The notes under the pieces were generated by a model that was not told where the DNA came from, ran no database searches, and saw only the letters and a list, made by a program, of their open reading frames with translations. A stretch of 36,409 nucleotides of DNA, from positions 1-36,409 of the forward strand of contig CALWZA010000003.1 in assembly GCA_944385905.1 (NCBI GenBank), written 5' to 3'. The translations under genes and the position numbers were made by a program. This DNA comes from an uncultured Clostridia bacterium. GTDB lineage: Bacteria; Bacillota; Clostridia; Oscillospirales; Ruminococcaceae. Below, in pieces: positions 7,953 to 16,016 of the stretch (position 1 is its first letter; each line of letters opens with the position of its first letter).

Positions 7953-8525
7953 ATGTCAAAGAATTTTGGAGTTAAACCGTATTTGTTTCCGATGCCTACG
8001 TACATGATAGGCACTTACAACGAAGATGATACCGTAGATGTCATGATGATGGCTTGGGGAGGTATTTGCGCTGAGGATATGGTTGCGCTGAATTTGGAAG
8101 CTGACCATAAAACCGTAGCTAATCTGAAAAGCCGAAAAGCATTTACTCTTGCGGTACCCGGCGCCGACACTATAAAGGAATCGGATTTTCTAGGAATCGC
8201 AAGTTCAAACAAAATGGCTGATAAATTTGCACGCACCGGACTTCACGCGGTTAAAAGCGAACGTGTAGACGCGCCTGTCATAAGCGAGTATCCGCTGACC
8301 TTGGAGTGCGAGGTGCTTGAAATGCAGGATCAGCCCTACGGTTTGAGAGTTCTCGGCAAAATAGTTAATGTTCTTGCCGATGAAAAGGTGCTGGATGACA
8401 AGGGAAATATTGATGCGGGCAAGTTAAACGCCTTTGCTTTTGACCAGATGCGCAATGGCTATTATGCTGTTACCGAAAGGATCGGTCAGGCGTGGCACAG
8501 CGGCGCGGATCTTATGAAGAAATAA
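7953..8525 (+). CDS. Flavin reductase-like FMN-binding protein
   Basis: A 190-residue member of the flavin reductase-like (PF01613) family, which binds FMN in a split-barrel fold and reduces flavins or acts as a small flavoprotein. The N-terminal YLFPMPTYMIGT segment, the MMMAWGGICAEDMVALNL block and the HKTVANLKSRKAFTLAVP block are the family's flavin-binding regions. The C-terminus contains YYAVTERIGQAWHSG. GAAAGGAG sits 8 bases before the ATG. It is divergent from an HxlR regulator with shared control sequences, a common pairing for redox-responsive flavoproteins. The physiological substrate cannot be told from sequence. Confidence 0.9.
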   Translation: MSKNFGVKPYLFPMPTYMIGTYNEDDTVDVMMMAWGGICAEDMVALNLEADHKTVANLKSRKAFTLAVPGADTIKESDFLGIASSNKMADKFARTGLHAVKSERVDAPVISEYPLTLECEVLEMQDQPYGLRVLGKIVNVLADEKVLDDKGNIDAGKLNAFAFDQMRNGYYAVTERIGQAWHSGADLMKK

Positions 8526-8600
8526 TAACAAGCTGCGCTTTTTGTCAAAAACTTAATATGAGCGTATTTATAAAGTTTATAGATTAAGTGCCGCAATTAG

Positions 8601-8634
8601 AATACCGCCGCTGATTTGTTTCTGCGGCGGTATT
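8601..8634. terminator. Bidirectional terminator between convergent genes
   Basis: AATACCGCCGC (8601-8611) pairs perfectly with GCGGCGGTATT (8624-8634), a GC-rich 11-bp stem with AT-rich flanks. It separates the flavin reductase gene from the convergent ABC operon and can serve both. Confidence 0.85.
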
Positions 8635-8695
8635 TATTATATTATTGGCTGTTTTGTTATGTAATGCCGGAACAAATGAATACTTAACAAGAGAG

Positions 8696-10585
8696 TTATT
8701 CAAGCTCAGTGATTTCGTTGTATAAATCCGCATATCTGCCGCCGGCTGCTAAAAGCTCGTCATGAGTGCCGCGTTCGATGATGCGTCCGTGTTCAAGAAC
8801 CATTATAGCGTTTGATTTGCGTACAGTGGAAAGACGGTGCGCGATAACAAAGGTCGTGCGGTTTTCCATAAGCGCGTCCATTCCTTCTTCGATGTGCTTT
8901 TCTGTTCTGGTGTCAACAGAACTGGTGGCTTCGTCGAGAATTAAGATAGGAGCTTTTGAAATGGCGGCTCTGGCAATATTCAAAAGCTGGCGCTGTCCCT
9001 GAGAAAGGTTTGAGCCGTCGTTTTCCAAAAGAGTGTCATACCCGTTTTCAAGCTGTTCAATAAAGAAATGTGCCGACGCTATTTTCGCGGCCTCAATAAC
9101 CTCATCGTCGGTTGCGTCAAGTCTGCCGTATCGTATATTTTCTCTGACGGTTCCGGTGAAAATATGAGTATCCTGCAAAACCATAGCGATATTGGAGCGC
9201 AGGAAAGAACGGTCAATACGGTCTATGCTGACGCCGTCTATAGTAATTGAGCCTTGCTGGATATCATAAAACCGTGAGAGCAGGTTTGTGACAGTGGTTT
9301 TTCCGGCGCCTGTGGAGCCGACAAAGGCGATTTTCTGACCGGGCTTGGCGTAAAGGGAAATATCGTGCAGTACAGTTACGTCAGGAGTATATCCGAAATT
9401 GACGTGCTCGAGAACAACATAACCTTTAATGCTTTTCATATCAACAGCGTTTTCAGTCTGCTTTTCAGGTTCGGCGTCCAAAACCTCAAAAACACGTTCG
9501 GCACCTGCAAGAGCGGCAAAAACAGTGTTCATCTGCATAGAAATTTCGTTAATAGGGCGGTTAAACTGCCTTGTATAGTTAAGCGAAACGGTAAGTCCTC
9601 CGATATCGAATCTTCCGAGAGCCACCAATACGCCTCCTATGCATGCTGTTACAGCGTAAACAATATTGCACAGCTGATGTGTAGCCGGACCCATGATAGC
9701 GGAGCGGAACTGAGCCTGCTCCTGAGAAAGCCTCAGCTTATCGTTTAAGTATGAAAACTCGTCTTTGGCGATTTCCTCATGATTAAATACTTTTACAACC
9801 TTTTGACCCGAAATTGTTTCTTCAATGAAGCCGTTTAGCATACCGAGATTTTTTTGCTGCTGAGAATATGCTTTTCTGCCCTTGTTTAAGATGGTTTTGC
9901 TTAAAGCCGTAAGAATAGGCGCGGCAATCAGGGTAATTCCGCCGAGCAAAGGACTTGTATAAAGCATAAGCACAATTGTTCCGAAAATAGTAATGGCTCC
10001 CGAAATAACTTGAATAAGAGTAGTGTTAAGCATTTCGCCTATTGTATCAACGTCGTTTGTAAAGCGGGACATGATATCGCCTGTTGAGTGAGTGTCAAAA
10101 TACCGCACAGGGAGGCTTTGAAGCTTAGCAAACAAGTCGGTTCTCATTCGGACAAGTGAACGCTGGGACGCTTTGAGCATAAGCCTTTGCTGAAGCCATT
10201 GAGTGGAAACGGATATGGCATAAACAGCGGCGAGAAAAACAAGCCATAAAGCAAGACCCGACAAGCGTGAGCTTAAATCAGAGTCAGAGCTGTCAAAATA
10301 TATGAACTTGTTAATAATCGGTCTGAGCAGATAAGAGGCTGAAAGGGTGGAAACTGTATTTACAACAGAACAAATTAAAGCGGAAATTATCAAAATTCTT
10401 TCATGTGAAATATACTTAACAAGTCTTACAACGGCAATTTTTAGATTTTTTGGCTTGCCGGAGGCACCGAGAGCGCGGTCTCTTCCGGCGTGTCTGCCGA
10501 TACTCATTTGCTTAGGCTGAGCTTTGCTCACGCTCTGTATTTTACTGTATTTAGCGTCAATCCGTCTTGCCCGTTCTTCATTCAT
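8696..10585 (-). CDS. ABC exporter half-transporter with canonical ATPase site
   Basis: A 629-residue half-transporter with an N-terminal extension of about 45 residues, six membrane helices (ABC_membrane type) and a C-terminal ATPase. Walker A is GSTGAGKTT with K429, the signature is LSQGQRQ, and Walker B is ILDEATSSVD with catalytic E552. It resembles bacterial multidrug exporters of the BmrCD/LmrCD class, in which two different halves pair. Its partner is encoded immediately upstream with an 8-base overlap. This subunit has the intact catalytic glutamate, whereas the partner does not. It is the last gene of the tetR-led operon. Drug export is inferred from family and the TetR regulator. 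Confidence 0.92.
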   Translation of the reverse strand: MNEERARRIDAKYSKIQSVSKAQPKQMSIGRHAGRDRALGASGKPKNLKIAVVRLVKYISHERILIISALICSVVNTVSTLSASYLLRPIINKFIYFDSSDSDLSSRLSGLALWLVFLAAVYAISVSTQWLQQRLMLKASQRSLVRMRTDLFAKLQSLPVRYFDTHSTGDIMSRFTNDVDTIGEMLNTTLIQVISGAITIFGTIVLMLYTSPLLGGITLIAAPILTALSKTILNKGRKAYSQQQKNLGMLNGFIEETISGQKVVKVFNHEEIAKDEFSYLNDKLRLSQEQAQFRSAIMGPATHQLCNIVYAVTACIGGVLVALGRFDIGGLTVSLNYTRQFNRPINEISMQMNTVFAALAGAERVFEVLDAEPEKQTENAVDMKSIKGYVVLEHVNFGYTPDVTVLHDISLYAKPGQKIAFVGSTGAGKTTVTNLLSRFYDIQQGSITIDGVSIDRIDRSFLRSNIAMVLQDTHIFTGTVRENIRYGRLDATDDEVIEAAKIASAHFFIEQLENGYDTLLENDGSNLSQGQRQLLNIARAAISKAPILILDEATSSVDTRTEKHIEEGMDALMENRTTFVIAHRLSTVRKSNAIMVLEHGRIIERGTHDELLAAGGRYADLYNEITELE

Positions 10586-12320
10586 CAGAGTTGCACTCCT
10601 CTCTGTCCTTCTGAGAATAGTAAATTTCCTGATATGTTTCGCAGCTTTTTATAAGCTCGTCATGAGTTCCGCAGGCTGTGATTTTTCCTGAGTCCATAAC
10701 GATAATCTTATCAGCGTCGATAACAGACGATATACGCTGGGCGATAATAATTTTTGTTATATGAGGGAGCTTTTCGCGAAAAGCCTGACGTATTCGGGCG
10801 TCGGTCGCGGTATCTACAGCGCTTGTCGAATCGTCAAGTATCATGATTTTCGGGTTTTTCAAAAGAGCCCGTGCAATGCATATTCTCTGACGCTGACCGC
10901 CGGATAAGTTTCCTCCGCCCTGACCGATTTCTGTTTCATACCCATCGGGAAAAGAGCTGATGAAAGAATCGGCCTGAGCGATTTCACAGGCTTCGGCAAG
11001 CTCTTTATCCGATGCGTTTTCCCTGCCCCATCGGAGGTTTTCGGCGATTGTCCCGGAAAAGAGAGTGTTTTTCTGCAAAACAACCGCGACGCTTTCACGA
11101 AGATTGTAAAGAGAAAGCTCTTTAACGTTTGTTTTGTCAACATAAATCTCTCCCTCGTCTGGGTCGTAAAGTCTCGGTATCATTGAAACAAGGGTGGTTT
11201 TTCCGGAGCCTGTTGAGCCGACAATGCCGACAAGCTCGCCCGGATTGATAATCAGGTTGATTTTGTCCAGTACCGGATGCTTTGAGTCTTTAAAGTATCT
11301 GAAAGAAACGTTTTTAAATTCAACCGAGCCGTTTGAAATGATTTTTTCTTTTTGTGAGGCGCTGTCGTCCCTGATATCGGAAACAGTGTTTAAAAGCTCG
11401 GACACACGGCGGTTTGAAGCCGCTGCGCGAGTACCCTGGAGAAATACATGGGCAAGAATGTTAAGAGCGGTGAGAACCTGTGAAAGATATGTAATGAACG
11501 CTGTAAGAGTGCCTATTTCCATATCTCCGACCATGACCTGGCGACCTGCGACCCAAACAACGGCAAGGGTGGTTATGTTGATTGTAAGAGCGGAAACCGG
11601 CTGCATGAGTATCATCATTTTTAAAGCGGATATTGATTTATCCATAAGTGTTTCATTAATTGCTTTGAATTTGGCTTTTTCGTAGTCTTCTCTTACAAAA
11701 GATTTGATAACCTTTTCGTTCGTAATAGATTCGCCTATACCCGTGTTGAGGGTGTCAAGCTGTTCCTGCATTTTTGTATAGCGCGGAGAGGCGGTTTTGA
11801 TAATCAGAAATGTTGCGAGAGCAAGAACAGGAACCGCTATAAGAACAACCACGGCGATTTCGGAATTCATTTTAAAAGACATAAGCAGTGCGCCTGTAAG
11901 CATGACCGGGCTTCTGAAGAATCCTCTCATGAGAGTTTGAGTGAAGTTTTGAATCTGGGTTATGTCGTTAGTTACACGGGTAATCAGAGAGCCTGTAGAA
12001 AATCTGTCTATATCTGAAAATGAAAAGGTCTGTATTTTGTCAAAAGAGTCTTTTCTTATTCCGGCAGCGACTCTTGCTGCGCCTCTTACAGCGAAAAAAG
12101 CGCCTAAAAGACCTGCCGCAAGCATTCCGGCGGCTATAAGAATCATGATAAAGCCGTTTTTGAGAATATATTGAATATCGTGGTTCGCAGCGCCCTTGTT
12201 TATAATATTGGCGCTTATAAACGGCAGAATAAATTCGCCGCATGCTTCAAGAATAACGAACATTGGTCCTAAGGCAAAGCAATACCAATATTTTTTTATG
12301 TGCTTTATGTACTTTTTCAT
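10578..12320 (-). CDS. ABC exporter half-transporter with degenerate ATPase site
   Basis: A 580-residue half-transporter: six membrane helices, then an ATPase with Walker A GSTGSGKTT (K374), signature LSGGQRQR and Walker B MILDDSTSAVD. The residue normally Glu is Asp (D497), the mark of the inactive site in heterodimeric exporters such as BmrCD and TM287/288. It should pair with the 629-residue partner to form one functional exporter in the membrane. The ATG at 12320 is preferred over an in-frame TTG at 12326, because AGAGGAG lies 8 bases before the ATG but only 2 before the TTG. It follows the TetR gene by 14 bases. Confidence 0.92.
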   Translation of the reverse strand: MKKYIKHIKKYWYCFALGPMFVILEACGEFILPFISANIINKGAANHDIQYILKNGFIMILIAAGMLAAGLLGAFFAVRGAARVAAGIRKDSFDKIQTFSFSDIDRFSTGSLITRVTNDITQIQNFTQTLMRGFFRSPVMLTGALLMSFKMNSEIAVVVLIAVPVLALATFLIIKTASPRYTKMQEQLDTLNTGIGESITNEKVIKSFVREDYEKAKFKAINETLMDKSISALKMMILMQPVSALTINITTLAVVWVAGRQVMVGDMEIGTLTAFITYLSQVLTALNILAHVFLQGTRAAASNRRVSELLNTVSDIRDDSASQKEKIISNGSVEFKNVSFRYFKDSKHPVLDKINLIINPGELVGIVGSTGSGKTTLVSMIPRLYDPDEGEIYVDKTNVKELSLYNLRESVAVVLQKNTLFSGTIAENLRWGRENASDKELAEACEIAQADSFISSFPDGYETEIGQGGGNLSGGQRQRICIARALLKNPKIMILDDSTSAVDTATDARIRQAFREKLPHITKIIIAQRISSVIDADKIIVMDSGKITACGTHDELIKSCETYQEIYYSQKDREECNSDE

Positions 12321-12334
12321 ATTCAAATCTCCTC

Positions 12335-12904
12335 TTATGTTTCCGCGTTGTGTATTCCGCTTGCGGCGGCTTTCAGGGCGATGAGATATGTTTCGTCCTG
12401 ACTTACGGGATATCTTGTAAACCCTCCGGTATATTCATGAGAGAAAAATCCGTGCATCAGAGCTCTCAAAATACGCTGCCAGTGCATTTTAGCTGTTTCG
12501 TCAAGATTATAATCAGAGAGCATTATAATAATAGGTTCGATGATTTCAGAGTAGACCTCTTTTGTGCACGCGCTTTTGTTTTTCTGCATTCCGAAAACAA
12601 CCCGGTAAAGCTCAACATGTTCAAGCGCAAATTTCCTGTAGGCAGTGCATAAAGAAAACAAAGCGTCGTCTCTGCGCTTGCCTTCGATAGCGTCAAGTTC
12701 AGCCTGCTTAATCATTTTTGCGGCTTTCAATCCGACAGCCCCGATTAATTCGTCCATATTATCTACATAGTTGTAAAGTGAAGTCGTTTTAACGTCAAGG
12801 CTTCTTGCAAGTTCGTTGAGAGAAAACGAGCGGTTTCCCTGTTTTTCAATCAGACTTATTGCGGCGTCAATAACTATGTCTCGGTTTAAACCTTTTCTGG
12901 GCAT
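12335..12904 (-). CDS. TetR-family transcriptional repressor
   Basis: A 189-residue repressor. The N-terminal TetR helix-turn-helix spans about residues 8-52 (AAISLIEKQGNRSFSLNELA then VKTTSLYNYVDNMDELI). The C-terminal ligand domain resembles the WHG/TetR_C_33 type, with an LYRVVFG block and a HGFFSHE block. GGGAGG lies 7 bases before the ATG. It leads an operon with two ABC exporter subunits, so it should repress its own gene and the exporter until a toxic compound binds. Two tandem palindromes in its promoter are the expected operators. Inducer unknown. Confidence 0.9.
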   Translation of the reverse strand: MPRKGLNRDIVIDAAISLIEKQGNRSFSLNELARSLDVKTTSLYNYVDNMDELIGAVGLKAAKMIKQAELDAIEGKRRDDALFSLCTAYRKFALEHVELYRVVFGMQKNKSACTKEVYSEIIEPIIIMLSDYNLDETAKMHWQRILRALMHGFFSHEYTGGFTRYPVSQDETYLIALKAAASGIHNAET

Positions 12905-12924
12905 GCATACGCCTCCCGTCTTAA

Positions 12925-12965
12925 AACTAATACTGTTAGTTATTATAAACTAATACCGTTAGTTT
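12925..12965. promoter_or_regulatory. Two tandem palindromic TetR operators
   Basis: AACTAA-TACTG-TTAGTT (12925-12941) and AAACTAA-TACCG-TTAGTTT (12947-12965) are perfect palindromes with 5-base centres, and their centres are 23 bp apart. They differ at only one base in the shared 17-base core. One lies in the spacer and abuts both promoter boxes, the other directly downstream of the -10. Binding by the adjacent TetR protein is inferred from position. Confidence 0.8.
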
Positions 12966-12970
12966 GTCAA
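12942..12970 (-). promoter_or_regulatory. Perfect consensus promoter of the tetR-ABC operon
   Basis: On the minus strand TTGACA (12970-12965), 17 bases and TATAAT (12947-12942) give full consensus sigma-A boxes at ideal spacing. Such a strong promoter needs tight repression, which the overlapping palindromes can provide. Confidence 0.85.
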
Positions 12971-13106
12971 CAGCTGAGAAAAGCAAAATAAGCGGTATGG
13001 AAAAATTTAATTTAATAAAATATCGCAAACTTTAAACTGAAATGACTTTTTTAATATAAATAAGGACATACTATACAAGAAAAAAGAAAACGCCGAGGTT
13101 AGAAAT

Positions 13107-13574
13107 ATGTTCAATAGGCTTTTGAAAATCATGTCAATTTATATTACGGGAGCGTATGCCTACGGGCTTGTTGAAATAATGTGGAGAGGGTATACTCACA
13201 TTTCAATGGGAGTGCTGGGGGGATTTTGCTTTCTTATTATCGGCAGCCTGAATGAGGGCAGACTTTCATCGCTCGGAGTTTTAGCGCAAATGCTGCTTTC
13301 GTCGGTAATTATAACTGTTTTGGAGCTTTTAACAGGACTTGTTGTAAATGTATGGCTTGAGCTTAACGTCTGGAGCTATGCCGGAATGCCTATGAATTTA
13401 ATGGGACAAATTTGTCTTCCGTTTTCGCTTATTTGGTTTGTTTTGAGCTTTGCTGCAATTTGGCTTGAGGACAGGATTCGAGTGATATTGTTTAAGGAAG
13501 CAAAAAAGCCGAAATATAAACTGCTGACATTCAGCTTGCGCAAAACAAAAGCGTATAAAAACAGGGCAGCCTGA
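13107..13574 (+). CDS. CmpB-type integral membrane protein (putative ABC permease)
   Basis: A 155-residue membrane protein with about four helices. The AYAYGLVEIMWRGYTHISMG block and the later ELNVWSYAGMPMNLMGQI block are characteristic of the CmpB/COG4905 family (PF06541), often named putative ABC transporter permease although transport has not been shown for most members. A positively charged tail follows the last helix. GAGG lies 8-10 bases before the ATG. The stop codon falls inside the stem of the terminator that ends the transcript. It stands alone between the divergent tetR operon and the convergent aldolase gene, so its role is open. Confidence 0.8.
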   Translation: MFNRLLKIMSIYITGAYAYGLVEIMWRGYTHISMGVLGGFCFLIIGSLNEGRLSSLGVLAQMLLSSVIITVLELLTGLVVNVWLELNVWSYAGMPMNLMGQICLPFSLIWFVLSFAAIWLEDRIRVILFKEAKKPKYKLLTFSLRKTKAYKNRAA

Positions 13575-13605
13575 CAGAATCAGGTTGCCCGATTTTTTAT
13601 TTTTA
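13564..13605. terminator. Terminator overlapping the CmpB-type gene stop
   Basis: GGGCAGCCTGA (13564-13574) pairs with TCAGGTTGCCC (13580-13590) with one wobble; GATTTTTTATTTTT follows. The TGA stop is the last triplet of the left arm. On the other strand a T-rich run also follows, so it may serve the convergent aldolase gene as well. Confidence 0.85.
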
Positions 13606-13619
13606 TATAAAACAGCGAA

Positions 13620-14483
13620 TTAAGCCTTTCCTACAGAACCGAAAAGCTCCATCTTTTCCTTGACTGTTGCCTTGATTGCCTCAAATCCCGGCGCGAGAAC
13701 CTTTCTTGGGTCAAAGCCCTTGCCCTGAAGATCCTTGCCCTCCTCGATGTACTTTCTTGTAGCAGCTGTGAACGCAAGCTGGCACTCTGTATTTACGTTG
13801 ATTTTCGCAACGCCGAGAGAAATAGCTTTCTTTATCATGTCAGCGGGAATTCCTGTTCCGCCGTGAAGAACAAGCGGCATATCTCCGACTGCTTCCTTTA
13901 CAGCGGCAAGTGTTTCAAACGAAAGTCCCGGCCAGTTTGCGGGATATTTTCCGTGAATGTTTCCGATGCCGGCGGCAAGCATTGTAACTCCGAGATCAGC
14001 GATCATCTTGCACTCAGCAGGGTCAGCGCACTCTCCCGCGCCGATAACGCCGTCTTCTTCTCCTCCGATAGCGCCGACTTCAGCCTCAAGTGAAAGTCCC
14101 AAAATGTTGCATGCGTTTACAAGCTCTGTTGTCTTTTTAATATTTTCTTCGATAGGATAGTGAGAGCCGTCAAACATGACTGAAGAAAAACCGGCGTTGA
14201 TGCAAGCCTTTGCGCCCTCATATGTACCGTGGTCGAGGTGAAGAGCAACAGGTACGGTGATGTTAAGCTCCTTGATCATTCCGTTTACCATGCCTACAAC
14301 GGTAGTATAGCCGCACATATATTTTCCCGCGCCCTCAGAAACGCCGAGAATAACAGGTGAGCTAAGCTCCTGAGCGGTTTGAAGAATGGCTTTTGTCCAT
14401 TCGAGATTGTTGATGTTGAACTGACCAACGGCATAATGACCGTCACGAGCCTTGTTCAGCATATCCTTTGCAGATACCAGCAT
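13620..14483 (-). CDS. fba: Class II fructose-bisphosphate aldolase
   Basis: A 287-residue zinc-dependent aldolase that cleaves fructose-1,6-bisphosphate to glyceraldehyde-3-phosphate and dihydroxyacetone phosphate in glycolysis. Zinc and substrate motifs are visible: HLDHGTYEGA, the SVMFDGSHYP strand, the EVGAIGGEEDGV loop, GNIHGKYP and LHGGTGIP, with the phosphate-binding INVNTE block near the C-terminus. The length fits the class II FbaA-like group in Firmicutes. The ATG at 14483 is chosen because GGAGG lies 8 bases upstream and the protein then begins MLVSAKDML as usual. The open frame extends about 119 codons further upstream, but that part covers the promoter and is not homologous. Close paralogs act on tagatose-bisphosphate, so specificity is likely but not certain. 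Confidence 0.93.
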   Translation of the reverse strand: MLVSAKDMLNKARDGHYAVGQFNINNLEWTKAILQTAQELSSPVILGVSEGAGKYMCGYTTVVGMVNGMIKELNITVPVALHLDHGTYEGAKACINAGFSSVMFDGSHYPIEENIKKTTELVNACNILGLSLEAEVGAIGGEEDGVIGAGECADPAECKMIADLGVTMLAAGIGNIHGKYPANWPGLSFETLAAVKEAVGDMPLVLHGGTGIPADMIKKAISLGVAKINVNTECQLAFTAATRKYIEEGKDLQGKGFDPRKVLAPGFEAIKATVKEKMELFGSVGKA

Positions 14484-14517
14484 ATTATAATCCTCCGTAA
14501 TTTTAAATTCTTCAACT

Positions 14518-14546
14518 ATTATAACGCATATGAAATCAAAAAGCAA
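14518..14546 (-). promoter_or_regulatory. Promoter of the aldolase gene
   Basis: On the minus strand TTGCTT (14546-14541), 17 bases and TATAAT (14523-14518). The start codon follows 35 bases after the -10 box. Confidence 0.7.
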
Positions 14547-14601
14547 ACTGTTTGCTGAAAAAATTAACAGTTTCTTAAAACTTTTTCGCAGGGGGATATT
14601 T

Positions 14602-14631
14602 TGCATAAAATGCTGACAGATTGAAATACTA
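14602..14631 (+). promoter_or_regulatory. Sigma-G-like forespore promoter of ypeB
   Basis: TGCATA (14602-14607), a 17-base spacer and AATACTA (14625-14631) resemble the sigma-G consensus TGAATA / CATACTA with one mismatch in each box. Transcription would start about 25-30 bases before the ypeB ATG. Sigma-G control of germination proteins in the forespore is known in Bacillus; its use here is inference. Confidence 0.55.
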
Positions 14632-14664
14632 AGACAGTAAAAAGCTGATGAAAGGAACACATTT

Positions 14665-16014
14665 ATGGATAAAACCATTTCGACCAGAGGAATTGTCAGG
14701 CTTGTTTCATTCGGCATAGCGATATTCGGAACGCTTTTAGCGGTAAACATAATGTATATGAGCAGGCTTGAAACCGCAAACAGAGCGATTGAGTACGGAT
14801 ATATGAGGGCGTTGTCTGATTTGTCATACAGCGCAGACAATATTTCAACAACCCTTACAAAAGGACTTTATTCGGCGTCGCCCGAAATGATGGAAACTCT
14901 TTCGGCAAAGCTTATCAACGATTCGTCTGCCGCAAAGGCGGCTCTCGCGCAGCTTCCGACAGGAGACGAAGTGCTTGAAAACACAAATAAGTTTTTGTCA
15001 CAGGTAGGAAATTACGCCATGGCTCTTTCAAAAAAAGCCGCAGGCGGCGAAAAGCTCAGCGATGAGGAGTATGAGAATTTAAAAAAATTGAGTGAGTTTT
15101 CACAGCAGCTTTGCGACGATATGTGGGAGCTTGAAAGCAGAGTGTCAACAGGCACGCTGACGCTTAATAAAGTTGTTTCGGGGGCGGAATCGGGAAACGT
15201 TTCGGATACTCCTGCCGTGACCGACGGCTTTAAATCCCTTGAGGAGGGCTTTGACAGCTATCCTACGCTGATTTATGACGGACCTTTTTCAGACCATATT
15301 CTTGAAAAAGAGCCTCTTATGACAAAAAATCAGCCGGAGGTTTCAAGAGAGCAGGCGCTGGCGAAAGCGTCCGCTGCTTCGGGAGTGCCGGCGGAAAGCC
15401 TTAAGGACTCTGAATATCAGGAAAGCGGCAAGATGCCTTCATACGGTTTTACTGCTGACGGAGTTGATGTGACTGTCACCAAAAACGGCGGGTATCTGTG
15501 CTATATGCTTAAAAGCAGAAATATAGAAAAATCTTCTCTTTCGGCTCAGGACGCTCTGACTAAAGCAAAAGAGTATATGCTGCGTCTCGGAATAGAAAAC
15601 ATGGAGTCCAACTACTATGAATGTTACAACAACGTCTGCACGATAAATTTCAACTATGTAAAGGATGACGTTTCGGTTTATACCGATTTGATAAAAATTT
15701 CGGTTGCTCTTGACAACGGAGAAATTTTGGGATTTGACGGCCGCGGATATCTTGTCAATCACACTGAAAGAGCTTTCCCCGAGCCTGCGCTGACAATGAG
15801 CGAGGCAAAAGAAAAGCTCTCACCGTTATTAAGAGTTGAAAACTGCAAAAAGGCGCTTATTCCGTCCGACGGACTTTCTGAAACGCTGACTTATGAATTT
15901 TCCTGCCTTGCGGACAGCGGAAAAAGGGTGCTTGTTTATATCAATGTACTGACAGGCGAGGAGGAGAAAATTCTGATCCTTATTGAATCGGAAAGCGGAG
16001 TCCTGACGGTTTAG
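14665..16014 (+). CDS. ypeB: Spore germination protein YpeB
   Basis: A 449-residue protein with one N-terminal membrane helix (about 12-32) and a large exported region. It matches YpeB, which in Bacillus is required to hold the cortex-lytic enzyme SleB in the spore coat/inner membrane region. The N-terminal coiled region (NRAIEYGYMRALSDLSYSAD) is typical, and the C-terminal half contains PepSY-type repeats: SREQALAKA, SAQDALTKAKEYMLRLG and MSEAKEKLSPLL. AAAGGA precedes the ATG. Unlike Bacillus, sleB is not adjacent: the neighbours are aldolase (divergent) and trmB (convergent, 2 bases away). It implies that the organism forms spores. Confidence 0.9.
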   Translation: MDKTISTRGIVRLVSFGIAIFGTLLAVNIMYMSRLETANRAIEYGYMRALSDLSYSADNISTTLTKGLYSASPEMMETLSAKLINDSSAAKAALAQLPTGDEVLENTNKFLSQVGNYAMALSKKAAGGEKLSDEEYENLKKLSEFSQQLCDDMWELESRVSTGTLTLNKVVSGAESGNVSDTPAVTDGFKSLEEGFDSYPTLIYDGPFSDHILEKEPLMTKNQPEVSREQALAKASAASGVPAESLKDSEYQESGKMPSYGFTADGVDVTVTKNGGYLCYMLKSRNIEKSSLSAQDALTKAKEYMLRLGIENMESNYYECYNNVCTINFNYVKDDVSVYTDLIKISVALDNGEILGFDGRGYLVNHTERAFPEPALTMSEAKEKLSPLLRVENCKKALIPSDGLSETLTYEFSCLADSGKRVLVYINVLTGEEEKILILIESESGVLTV

Positions 16015-16016
16015 AT

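Noticed and set aside
13042-13074. Possible sigma-G or sigma-A promoter (TGACTT...CATACTA) before the CmpB-type gene
   Set aside because: The -10-like CATACTA is good, but the -35 matches only 4 of 6 and spacing is 18-19; not strong enough to list.
13863-14160. Open frames on the plus strand inside the aldolase gene
   Set aside because: They are antisense to conserved aldolase motifs and have no start signals.
14484-14840. N-terminal extension of the aldolase reading frame (about 119 codons)
   Set aside because: It covers the aldolase promoter and ribosome binding site and the sigma-G-like promoter, overlaps ypeB, and has no similarity to aldolases. The GGAGG-preceded ATG at 14483 gives the normal N-terminus.
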